Shown one piece after another: positions 52,829-59,427 of a stretch of DNA of 59,427 nt (its first letter is position 1; every line of letters begins with the position of its first letter). The notes under the pieces were generated by a model. That model did no database searches. It had not been told where the DNA came from and saw only the letters and a program-made list of their open reading frames with translations. This DNA is from an uncultured Bryobacteraceae bacterium (GTDB lineage Bacteria > Acidobacteriota > Terriglobia > Bryobacterales > Bryobacteraceae): positions 1-59,427 of the forward strand of contig CAKZUE010000072.1 in assembly GCA_937920635.1 (NCBI GenBank). Direction: 5' to 3'. The position numbers and the translations under genes are program-made.

Positions 52829-54169
52829 ATGCAGGACAAACTGAACATCGCCGTGTTCATCGACTACGACAACACGGAAATCGGAGTCAAAAGCACGCTG
52901 CGCCGCGAATTCGACGTGGCGCTCGTGCTCAACGCGCTCAAGGAGCGCGGCGACATCATCGCCAAATTCGCCTACGCCAACTGGGGCCGGCAGGAGTCGG
53001 CCACGCGCCAGATGGCGGAGAACGCGGTGCAGATGGTGCAGCGCATTCCATCGCCCCGCGGCGACAAGAACGGCGCCGACATCAACCTGGCTCTGGACGC
53101 GCTCGAAATGGCCTTCACCCACGACCATGTGAACGCGTTCGCCATCGTCAGCGGAGACTCGGACTTCATTCCGCTGGTCAACAAGCTGAAAGAGTACGGC
53201 AAGACCGTGTTCGTGATCGGCGGCCGGGCCTTCACCTCCACCATCCTCCAGCAGAACTGCCACGAGTTCATCAGTTTTGAATCGCTCCTGAACGTCGCCC
53301 CGGAAGAGGTGCAGCCGCCGCCCGCCCAGGAAGCGCAGCCGCGCGAAAGCTGGCGCGAACGCCGCGAGAAGCGGATGAAAGAGCGCGAAGAGCGCCGCAA
53401 AGAGCGCGAAGCGCAGCGGCAGCAGGACCAGCAGAGCCGCCCGCAGCCGCTCGATCTGGCTTTGGCCATGCCGCTGGTGGAGCGTGCGCTCCAGGTTCTC
53501 GAACGGCGCAACGTGCAGCCGCAGCTCGGGCTGCTGAAGTCCACCATGCTGCAACTGGATTCCACCTTCAGCGAGAGCGCCTACGGCGCGCACAGCTTTT
53601 CGGAGTTTGTCGAGAAGCTCAAGCGCGCCGACCTGGTCCGCGTGAAAGGCTCGGGCGGGCGCTACTTCATCGAGCGCAAGCACCGGTTGCCGGAGCGGGC
53701 GCTGCCGCGCCCCGATGAGGCGCTCACCCTGCTGCGCGACGTGCTCGAGATCCACCGTCTGGAGTTCGAGGAGAACAGCCAGAGCGCCGAAGACCTTCTG
53801 GCGTGGATGAAGGAAGAGTCGCCCGAGTTTGATCCGGCCAACTACGGCTTCCAGAGCTTCTCCGAATTTCTGAACTTCGCCCAGGACAAGACGGTGGTGC
53901 GGCTGGAGCCGCGCGAAGAGGGCGGCCTGATGGTCAACCTCGGCGCGGAGTTCTATCCGCCTGCCCCGCCGGAGCAGGAGAAGAAGGAAGGCGAAGAGTA
54001 CAGCGAACTCGACTACGTGCAGCCCATCGTCGCCGGCCAGCCCACGGCCACCGGCGAGATCCCGCTGCCCGAAGAGCCGCCCAAGCCCAAGAAGCGCGTC
54101 ACACGCAAGAAGACGGCCGATACGGGCGGTGAAAAGGTCCGCCGCACGCGCCGCAAGAAAACCTCATAG
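52829..54169 (+). CDS. NYN-domain RNase-like protein with two LOTUS (OST-HTH) domains
   Basis: A 446-residue cytoplasmic protein. The N-terminal NYN/PIN-like nuclease domain has its acidic site: Asp12 and Asp14 in FIDYDNTEIG, Asp84 in NGADINLALDALE, and Asp110/Asp112 in VSGDSDFIPLVNKL. A charged coiled linker (about 175-200, RREKRMKEREERRKER) leads to two OST-HTH/LOTUS domains: about 210-280 (FSESAYGAHSFSEFVEKLKR) and about 295-365 (FDPANYGFQSFSEFLNFAQ). The tail is Lys-rich. This is the layout of limkain b1/MARF1 nucleases, which bind structured RNA and cut it. No strong ribosome site precedes ATG 52829; RidA follows 9 nt after its stop. Confidence 0.88.
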   Translation: MQDKLNIAVFIDYDNTEIGVKSTLRREFDVALVLNALKERGDIIAKFAYANWGRQESATRQMAENAVQMVQRIPSPRGDKNGADINLALDALEMAFTHDHVNAFAIVSGDSDFIPLVNKLKEYGKTVFVIGGRAFTSTILQQNCHEFISFESLLNVAPEEVQPPPAQEAQPRESWRERREKRMKEREERRKEREAQRQQDQQSRPQPLDLALAMPLVERALQVLERRNVQPQLGLLKSTMLQLDSTFSESAYGAHSFSEFVEKLKRADLVRVKGSGGRYFIERKHRLPERALPRPDEALTLLRDVLEIHRLEFEENSQSAEDLLAWMKEESPEFDPANYGFQSFSEFLNFAQDKTVVRLEPREEGGLMVNLGAEFYPPAPPEQEKKEGEEYSELDYVQPIVAGQPTATGEIPLPEEPPKPKKRVTRKKTADTGGEKVRRTRRKKTS

Positions 54170-54178
54170 GATGTCTGC

Positions 54179-54568
54179 ATGGCAGACATTCATCGCATCT
54201 TCCCGCCCGATTCACCGGCGCCCCGCGGGCCCTATTCGCCCGCGGTGGCGGCCGGCGATTTCATCTATGTCTCCGGCCAGGGCCCCGTCGACCCCGCCAC
54301 CAACCAGATGTCCTATGGCGACATCCAGCACGAGACGCGCGTCACGCTTGCCAACGTCATGCGCATCCTCGCCGCCGCCGGAGCTTCGGCCAGCGACGTG
54401 GTCAAGTGCAACGTCTATCTGCGCGACGGCAACGATTTCTCGGCGATGAACGAGGTCTACCGCGAGTTCTTCGGCGATCAGCGCCCGGCGCGCACCACCG
54501 TGGCCGTCGCCTTCGCCGACCCGCTCATGAAGGTCGAAATCGACTGCATCGCTTACCGGCCGCGGTAG
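54179..54568 (+). CDS. ridA: RidA-family enamine/imine deaminase
   Basis: A 129-residue protein of the YjgF/YER057c/UK114 family, a trimer that hydrolyses reactive 2-aminoacrylate and related imines. Landmarks: APRGPYSPAVAAGDFIYVSG, VKCNVYLRDGNDFSAMNEVY and FGDQRPARTTVAVAF, where the Arg in RPARTT contacts the substrate carboxylate. Start ATG 54179. It follows the NYN gene by 9 nt, and may simply be co-transcribed. Confidence 0.92.
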   Translation: MADIHRIFPPDSPAPRGPYSPAVAAGDFIYVSGQGPVDPATNQMSYGDIQHETRVTLANVMRILAAAGASASDVVKCNVYLRDGNDFSAMNEVYREFFGDQRPARTTVAVAFADPLMKVEIDCIAYRPR

Positions 54569-54613
54569 GCCAGGCCGGATCTCCGGGTGCCACCGCCCTG
54601 CGGACGGCCGCAG

Positions 54614-55312
54614 CTAGGGCAGACTTTCCAGTGTCCTGATGGACTCGAGCACGAACTTCAGTTCTCCCACCCGCCGCCCGGCGGCGCTCTCGATTTCAAG
54701 CGCTTCCGCCCTCTTCTGCAACAGCGGCAGGGCCGATTTCAGCTTGGCTTCCTTCACTGCCACGATCGAGTTCAAGCGGGTCCCGACATCGTCGGAGTGA
54801 AGCCCGTCGAGCAGGCGCCGCTCAATGCGCTCGCGGAGCGCGGGTTCCATTTCCGCGCTGTGAAGGCTGTAGATCAATCCGAGGTGCGCAGGCACCTGGC
54901 TGTACCTGATCGGTCGCTGTGCAGGCACGTTGAGTTCGTACGCCAGCCACTCGCGCCAGTAGCTTTTGTTCAGCAGCTCGCCAATCCGGCCGCCGGAAGC
55001 GAGGGGCGAGCCGATCAATGCGTTCACGGCATCGATGTCTCCCCGTCTGGCAATCCGGTAAACGACCTCAATCAGGTCAGAAATGTACTCTCCGAATCCC
55101 TCTCCCAGGCTGCCAGCCTTGCCGGCCTCATCAAGAGCGTCAACGAGCTCGTTTTCCTGCTTTAGCAGCGAAATCAGCCGCTTTTTCACTGACTCATCAT
55201 AGGGGGGCTGCTCCGCGATGCGCTCGAACTCGCGCATTCTCTCCTGCCACCCATCCCCGGGCGCTGCCATTGCGGCGGCGCATAAGACGAAACAGATGAT
55301 TCGATACGCCAC
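54614..55312 (-). CDS. exported helical-repeat hypothetical protein
   Basis: A 232-residue protein with a signal peptide (AYRIICFVLCAAAMAAPGDG). The mature chain is helical, with repeat-like segments (IEVVYRIARRGDIDAVNALI; LLDGLHSDDVGTRLNSIVAV) suggesting a HEAT-like solenoid. Family unknown. I chose GTG 55312, 8 nt after AAAGGA; another GTG at 55342 would add ten residues before the signal. It is the last gene of a three-gene operon with the M15 peptidase. Confidence 0.7.
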   Translation of the reverse strand: MAYRIICFVLCAAAMAAPGDGWQERMREFERIAEQPPYDESVKKRLISLLKQENELVDALDEAGKAGSLGEGFGEYISDLIEVVYRIARRGDIDAVNALIGSPLASGGRIGELLNKSYWREWLAYELNVPAQRPIRYSQVPAHLGLIYSLHSAEMEPALRERIERRLLDGLHSDDVGTRLNSIVAVKEAKLKSALPLLQKRAEALEIESAAGRRVGELKFVLESIRTLESLP

Positions 55313-55348
55313 TGCTTCCGTCCTTTCTGACGCTCCTGACACTGGCCT

Positions 55349-56212
55349 TTACTGGCATCTGTCCCAAAGTTCGTGATAGCGCCACTGGATATGCACGTAT
55401 CCGGTCCCCGTTATGCTTCGTGGCTCAATATAGCCGTTTGCACCGCGACCTGCGTGGCAAATCTGCCGCCACGTGGCCAGGTCGTTATTCGGGTTATCCA
55501 CATCGGCTGCCTCCCCAAACATATGCCTGCTCGTCGCCGAGCCGCCAATGGATGCATTATGTGAAGGGCTGCGGTATCCGCTGTTGATGGTCAGCGCTTG
55601 ACCGTAATTTGTGCGCGTGGCGTCCAGCCCCGTGAACAAAGCGTTGCGGAGAATCGCCCATGTGTAGCCCCCACCCGTCAATTCCGAGAAAGTGAAGTAC
55701 TGAGAGCCGGACTGCTGGGTGAAATCAGAACAGGCTGGAGTGGGCGTCACATTGTAAGTTGGGTATTCCATGATGAGCCGTTCACGCTCATCGCCATTCG
55801 CGCTGCAAGTCGCTTTCCAATCCGTCATGGTGGCTGGAGTGTAATACTGAAACGGGATGACCCTGTCGTCCTCCACCTGCCATTGCACCGTCGCTGTGTA
55901 GTTCCCGATATCACCTCCAACACTCAGAACCACTGTGACGTTGGCGAAATGCTCACTGAAATTGCCTCCCTCCACCTCCTCTGCGCGCGCCACTCGACCG
56001 CTCGGACTCCTGATTTCCGCCAGCACCCAAAAGCCGCAGGGGCTGACTCCGTTCAAGCCGCCGATATATGGATCGGCACGCATCGTGGAGCCGTCCCGGT
56101 ATAGAAAAAAGCCGCGCGCGTAGCCATATCCGGCGCATTGTGAGTCGCTCGGGGGCAGCGCTACAACGCTGGCGCTGCACAATCCCAGCCCCAATAGAGA
56201 TCTCCAGATCAT
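55349..56212 (-). CDS. M15-type peptidase, exported
   Basis: A 287-residue exported protein with signal peptide MIWRSLLGLGLCSASVVAL. Its N-terminal 150 residues form an unrecognised beta-rich domain. The C-terminal part shows the zinc site of M15/hedgehog-type peptidases: INSGYRSPSHNASIGGSATS, then HMFGEAADVD (His-x3-G-x-A-x-Asp) and the second His in GTGYVHIQW. Such enzymes cut peptidoglycan peptides, commonly acting as D-Ala carboxypeptidases. The start ATG 56212 follows GGAGGG. It is the middle gene of the operon 56967 to 54614. Confidence 0.85.
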   Translation of the reverse strand: MIWRSLLGLGLCSASVVALPPSDSQCAGYGYARGFFLYRDGSTMRADPYIGGLNGVSPCGFWVLAEIRSPSGRVARAEEVEGGNFSEHFANVTVVLSVGGDIGNYTATVQWQVEDDRVIPFQYYTPATMTDWKATCSANGDERERLIMEYPTYNVTPTPACSDFTQQSGSQYFTFSELTGGGYTWAILRNALFTGLDATRTNYGQALTINSGYRSPSHNASIGGSATSRHMFGEAADVDNPNNDLATWRQICHAGRGANGYIEPRSITGTGYVHIQWRYHELWDRCQ

Positions 56213-56319
56213 TCTGCCCTCCACTCCACTGCTCGGCTGCTCCAGTTGTGCCAGCCGGCATGCCCTCACATGGAACCGCTGATCTGCGGCAATACCCATC
56301 CAATTGCATCCATCTCCCG

Positions 56320-56967
56320 TTACTGCTGTTGCGGCTTCTTCTCCGCCCCGACCTGCATTCCTGGCAGCACCCTGACGTTCAGGTAGTGCATCAACAACCG
56401 GTGATCGCTGCGGCGCATCGTCTCCTCTAAACGCTCCATTTCGTCCTTGGCCGCTGTTGACGCCTCCGCCATCAGCTCATCCATCTTCTGCCGTGCCGCT
56501 GCGTCGGGCGGTCCGGACGAAGACCTCTTCAGCGCCGTCATCCGCTTCTGCAACTCCTGTTGCTTCAGAAACAACCGGTCGGCTGCGGCGTAAACCAGCT
56601 CGGCGCCGGCGGGCGACATTTGGGACTCCTTCAGGAACGCCGCCCGCCGAATCTCGGATCCGGGACGGTCCTTCGCCAGCATCACAAAGAGGACCGAATA
56701 GGCGGCGTCGATAGGAATGCGGCCGGGTTCCCGGCTGCCGTCGACCACCTCCCACTGTTTTTCTTCGGGACCCGCCTTCTGCTGCGCCGCGGCCATGAAA
56801 GACAAAGCCGGCAACAGCAAACAGACCAGCCAGCCGAATCCAAGGGAAAACGCCCGGCGCGTGCCAGATCCACCGGTTCGCACTGCGCCCGCCACCGGGA
56901 CGTCATGCGCCGGCTCGGGATAAATATGTGCAGCGCTCCGCTCCCAGCCGCTGCTTTTCCAGATCAT
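56320..56967 (-). CDS. exported hypothetical protein, first gene of M15 operon
   Basis: A 215-residue protein with a hydrophobic segment (GFGWLVCLLLPALSFMAAAQQ, residues 44-64) that would be a signal peptide if the start is GTG 56883 (187 residues). With the ATG 56967 the N-terminus gains 28 polar residues. The mature part is helical: FLKQQELQKRMTALKRSSSG, DEMERLEETMRRSDHRLLMH. Family unknown. A near-consensus promoter ends 6 nt before ATG 56967, which would make that ATG leaderless. Confidence 0.7.
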   Translation of the reverse strand: MIWKSSGWERSAAHIYPEPAHDVPVAGAVRTGGSGTRRAFSLGFGWLVCLLLPALSFMAAAQQKAGPEEKQWEVVDGSREPGRIPIDAAYSVLFVMLAKDRPGSEIRRAAFLKESQMSPAGAELVYAAADRLFLKQQELQKRMTALKRSSSGPPDAAARQKMDELMAEASTAAKDEMERLEETMRRSDHRLLMHYLNVRVLPGMQVGAEKKPQQQ

Positions 56968-56973
56968 GGCCTG

Positions 56974-57001
56974 ATTCTATCCCCCCCGTTAAATATGTCA
57001 A
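56974..57001 (-). promoter_or_regulatory. near-consensus sigma-70 promoter
   Basis: Read on the minus strand: TTGACA (57001-56996), 16-nt spacer, TAGAAT (56979-56974). The -35 is perfect and the -10 matches five of six bases of TATAAT. Transcription should begin near 56967, i.e. at the ATG of the hypothetical gene, or leave an 84-nt leader if GTG 56883 is used. Confidence 0.75.
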
Positions 57002-57134
57002 CGACTTTTTCTTTCAGACACCATTCCACCGCTGAAATCCTGAGCATCCAGCCGCCGCCGTGCGTTGCTGCCACTGCTGTGTCCACCAGGCCGCCAGCAT
57101 ATTTCCACACCGTCCGGCTGGCGCGATTCGGCCA

Positions 57135-57671
57135 TCAGGTCTTGTCCGATTTCGCGTCTGCGAGGCCTATCCGCCGCCTGTAGAGCAGCCACAGCGCCGC
57201 CAGCGCGGCCGCGGCCGCAGGGGGCCACCACCAGGAACGCGGCAACTCCGCCTCCACCGACCGCAACAGCAGTTCAGACTCCTGCATGGCGAGGGAGGCG
57301 TTCTCTTCTTCGCTCAGGATTTCCATCTGGAGCAACTCCGCGCCCGCGGGCAAGACAACGGTCCGCAGCACGCTGCGGCGGCCGTCGGGTTCGACGAAAT
57401 GCTCGGTCCATTCGGCGCGGCGGCGCGCCGTGCCAGCCGGGGCGCGGCTCACAATGGCGAACCAGCGGAGGTCTTCCGGCCCGGCGACCGCCAGTTCCCG
57501 GCCTTCGATCCGGTTGCCGGAGGCTTCCAGAAACCGGCGCATATCCGCCCCCTGAGCCGCAATCATGGAATCGGGAACCAGCAGGCTGACGCCTTCGCAC
57601 AGCGGCAACCGCAGCGGTCCGTGCCGCCAGGCAATGCGCGGGAAATCCTCGGGGCGGTAGCCGGATTGCAT
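57135..57671 (-). CDS. tail-anchored hypothetical membrane protein
   Basis: A 178-residue protein with a soluble beta-rich part (FAIVSRAPAGTARRRAEWTE; SVLRTVVLPAGAELLQMEIL) and a C-terminal TM (PRSWWWPPAAAAALAALWLL) followed by YRRRIGLADAKSDKT. It is probably anchored in the inner membrane with the bulk outside or inside; orientation cannot be told. Family unknown. The start ATG 57671 is preferred to GTG 57716 for length, but neither has a strong ribosome site. Confidence 0.65.
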   Translation of the reverse strand: MQSGYRPEDFPRIAWRHGPLRLPLCEGVSLLVPDSMIAAQGADMRRFLEASGNRIEGRELAVAGPEDLRWFAIVSRAPAGTARRRAEWTEHFVEPDGRRSVLRTVVLPAGAELLQMEILSEEENASLAMQESELLLRSVEAELPRSWWWPPAAAAALAALWLLYRRRIGLADAKSDKT

Positions 57672-57732
57672 GGGCCGGCTTCCATTTTCGCTTTCGACCG
57701 TTCCCGATGGAAGCACCCCGGCCGCGGGCGTC

Positions 57733-57741
57733 TGCTACTAT
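57733..57741 (+). promoter_or_regulatory. extended -10 element before DUF3467 gene
   Basis: TGCTACTAT: TGn followed by TACTAT, with no clear -35. It ends 8 nt before ATG 57750, and no Shine-Dalgarno is present, so a leaderless or near-leaderless message is likely. Confidence 0.45.
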
Positions 57742-57749
57742 AACCACCG

Positions 57750-58046
57750 ATGCACCCCGCACAGCCGCAACCCGTGGTCCGGATTGAAAACGGGCCTGAT
57801 TATCGCGAAAACTATTCCAACAGCGTGCAACTGCGCATGAGCCTGTGGGATTTCCTGTTGACCTTCGGCCTGATGCGGCAAACCGGGCCGGAAACCGTGA
57901 TGATCCAGAATTTCCAGGGCATCTACCTGAGCCCCCAGCAGGCGAAAGCGCTGATGAACGTGCTGATCACCAATATCCAGCAGTACGAAGCCGCCTTCGG
58001 CGAAATCCGCCTGGAGCCTCAGACCGGCGCCGGCCCCGTCCAGTGA
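57750..58046 (+). CDS. DUF3467 family protein
   Basis: A 98-residue soluble protein of DUF3467, a small bacterial family. Recognisable features: VVRIENGPDYRENYSNSVQL (start of family), then FGLMRQTGPETVMI and LSPQQAKALMNVLITNIQQY, with a helix resembling the usual LAPQHAKRLL segment. Role unknown. No ribosome site is visible, and an extended -10 lies directly upstream. Confidence 0.85.
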   Translation: MHPAQPQPVVRIENGPDYRENYSNSVQLRMSLWDFLLTFGLMRQTGPETVMIQNFQGIYLSPQQAKALMNVLITNIQQYEAAFGEIRLEPQTGAGPVQ

Positions 58047-58153
58047 AAAAGGGGACAGGAACACAATTCCCCTTTTTCTGTGCCGCGGCTGAAAATGGCC
58101 GCAGGCCCGCGAAGGGAGCGGCCCCAAGAAGCCAGCCATGGGGCCTGCCGGGT

Positions 58154-58430
58154 TCACGCCCGGACGGGCACCCAGAGATGCGCAGTGGCGGTTTCACCGC
58201 GCGCATTGCGGCCGACAGCGCGGACGATGTAGTCGCCAGACCTGGAAAAAGAATGGCTTGTTTCGGCGTACTCGCCCGCGGCGAGCAGGGAGTCGGGCGC
58301 GGTTCTCGAACGCACCGTGACAGGGGCCGAGCCGTCGCCGAAATCCTAGGTTTCTTCCGCCTGGCGGATCCGGAAGTAGCAAACCAGAAAACGAACGTTT
58401 TGTTTCGGCCGGATGCCTGACGTTGGCCAG
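58154..58430 (-). pseudogene. PKD-type C-terminal fragment with internal TAG
   Basis: In the minus-strand frame ending at TGA 58154-58156 the peptide reads FLVCYFRIRQAEET, stop, then DFGDGSAPVTVRSRTAPDS, and later SRSGDYIVRAVGRNARGETA and TAHLWVPVRA. DFGDG plus GDYIVRAV is the PKD beta-sandwich pattern, common at the C-terminus of exported sugar-binding proteins. The TAG at 58346-58348 sits exactly where Trp is expected (W-DFGDG). No proper N-terminus is present, so this is a decayed 3' end. It abuts the uroporphyrinogen decarboxylase-like fragment. Confidence 0.65.
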
Positions 58431-58530
58431 TGCACGGTACGAATCGAAGGGGGGAAGGAATCCGGAGGAACTGAATCCGGGCCGCGGGCGGCTTGCCGGG
58501 CAAGCACGTGGACAACGCAGAAATCCCAGG

Positions 58531-59355
58531 CCGCGCGGCCAGCGCGCGCGGATCCATCCCGGCGGCGCGCACCTGCACGGGCTCGAGAATGTTGACGCCC
58601 ATTTCCATCAGCCGCGGAATCCAGCGCGCCACGCTGCCGCAGGAGTGGTGCATGATGAGCTTTCCGTGCCTGCGGCCGACGTTGTAAATGCGCTGCAAAT
58701 ACGGGCGGACGAACTCGTCGAACAGGGCCGGGCTCATCATCGGCCCGCGCTGAAATCTGTAATCGTCCCCGGTGAAGCAGATGTCGATAAAGCGGCCGAA
58801 TTTTTCGAATATAATTTCTGAACTGAGCTCAATAAACCGGGTGCTGCGCTCGAGAATTGCGCGGGTCAATTCGGGACAATCGTGCATGAGGAGAAAAAAA
58901 CCTTCCATGCTTACGAGGTCGCACGCAGCCTCGAACAGCCACCCCCAGACGCCGCCGAGCACGGCATATTCTTCGAACCGCGCACAGTCTTCCCGGTACT
59001 GCTCGTAGTCCCACATGTCCGGGGACGGCCATTTCGGATGGGCTTCCAGCTCGGCGATCGTGCGCACGCCTGAAAGAGGATGCTCCAGGGCGTAACCGAA
59101 ATCGCCGGCGCCGCCGCGGGGAATCCCGAAATAATCCGTGCGGCGGCTCTGCCCACCCACCAGGGGAAAACCGATCCATTCGGGCTTCGGATAGCGGAAG
59201 TCGACGTGCAATTTCTCCATCAGAGACGGGTCGTCGGAGACGCCGAAGTGCGCACGGAGTGCTGCATACACCGCGGATTCGGCGCAAAAGTCGATGGTGA
59301 AGCGGTCGATGGACTGGAAGGTGTAATTGCGGAGGACCCGTTCCCTGGAGGTCAT
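58531..59355 (-). pseudogene. uroporphyrinogen decarboxylase-like protein, truncated
   Basis: The first 275 residues of a protein of the URO-D/MtaA-like methyltransferase family. Landmarks: TSRERVLRNYTFQSIDRFTI at the start, WGWLFEAACDLVSMEGFFL, CFTGDDYRFQRGPMMSPALF and LIMHHSCGSVARWIPRLME, ending at EPVQVRAAGMDPRALAAR. Family members continue about 80 residues further with FGDRLCFHGG-type sequence. Here the frame turns into low-complexity basic sequence at about 58531. In this phylum such genes usually lie in glycan loci rather than in heme synthesis. Only 72 bp lie beyond its start before the window ends. Confidence 0.8.
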
Positions 59356-59427
59356 GGCGGTTTCCGGGTGTCAGGAGACTGGCAGCGTGAGCGCTGACGC
59401 AACAGGACAATCAGACCGCAAAACGGC

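Noticed and set aside
1-59427. General amber suppression as an explanation of the two in-frame TAG codons
   Set aside because: TAG terminates several intact genes here (2356, 13847, 14578), and both interrupted genes are otherwise truncated, so ordinary decay is the simpler reading.

Overview
The window is GC-rich, densely coded chromosomal DNA. I read it as Acidobacteriota, class Terriglobia, probably near Bryobacter or Candidatus Solibacter. This is inference from gene content: the C-terminus of an Oar/carboxypeptidase-regulatory TonB-dependent receptor, a tricorn-type S41 protease, DUF6807 and DUF481 proteins, an HTH-membrane-propeller protein, a TPR-secretin-cohesin protein with two pseudopilins, and many Tat- or Sec-exported glycan enzymes. 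No rRNA or marker gene is present to fix the taxonomy. I found no tRNA, rRNA or CRISPR array.

Left end (1-10 kb): a decaying accessory island. Remnants of an integrase-like gene and of IS4- and IS3-family transposases surround an ADP-ribosylglycohydrolase-like gene and a truncated TonB receptor. They also surround a translationally coupled sugar locus: MFS transporter, L-fucose/L-arabinose isomerase-like protein, GH106 alpha-L-rhamnosidase-like lipoprotein and a sulfatase. The sulfatase carries an in-frame TAG and is cut off by another IS3 remnant.

10-24 kb: a GNAT acetyltransferase and a Prx6-type peroxiredoxin diverge. A TetR gene precedes a four-gene efflux cassette (FtsX-like permease, ATPase, HlyD-type adaptor, TolC/NodT channel), with a perfect 17-bp palindrome directly before the permease. 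Two small exported proteins and a RodZ-type HTH protein lead into flgM, a FlgN-position gene, flgK and flgL, with a FliA-like promoter before flgM. A structured intergenic region, a small unknown gene and an ARPP-1 protein follow. The ARPP-1 gene converges on an exported protein across a strong terminator.

24-38 kb: a DsbA-like thioredoxin and an M28/PDZ aminopeptidase; a coupled operon of Gfo/Idh/MocA dehydrogenase, enolase-superfamily enzyme and DUF6807 protein; a DUF481 protein; and an HTH-membrane-propeller reading frame broken by one TAA. Then come an aminotransferase-pckA pair (aspartate to oxaloacetate to PEP) and a small exported protein whose Shine-Dalgarno can fold into a hairpin.

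38-59 kb: tricorn protease, a stand-alone ABC ATPase, a methyltransferase, smpB-pepA, the secretin/pseudopilin operon, an alpha/beta hydrolase, copZ-copA, a NYN-LOTUS-LOTUS RNase-like protein and RidA. Then an exported three-gene operon with an M15 peptidase preceded by a near-consensus promoter, a tail-anchored protein, a DUF3467 protein, and two adjoining broken genes (PKD fragment, uroporphyrinogen decarboxylase-like fragment) at the right edge.
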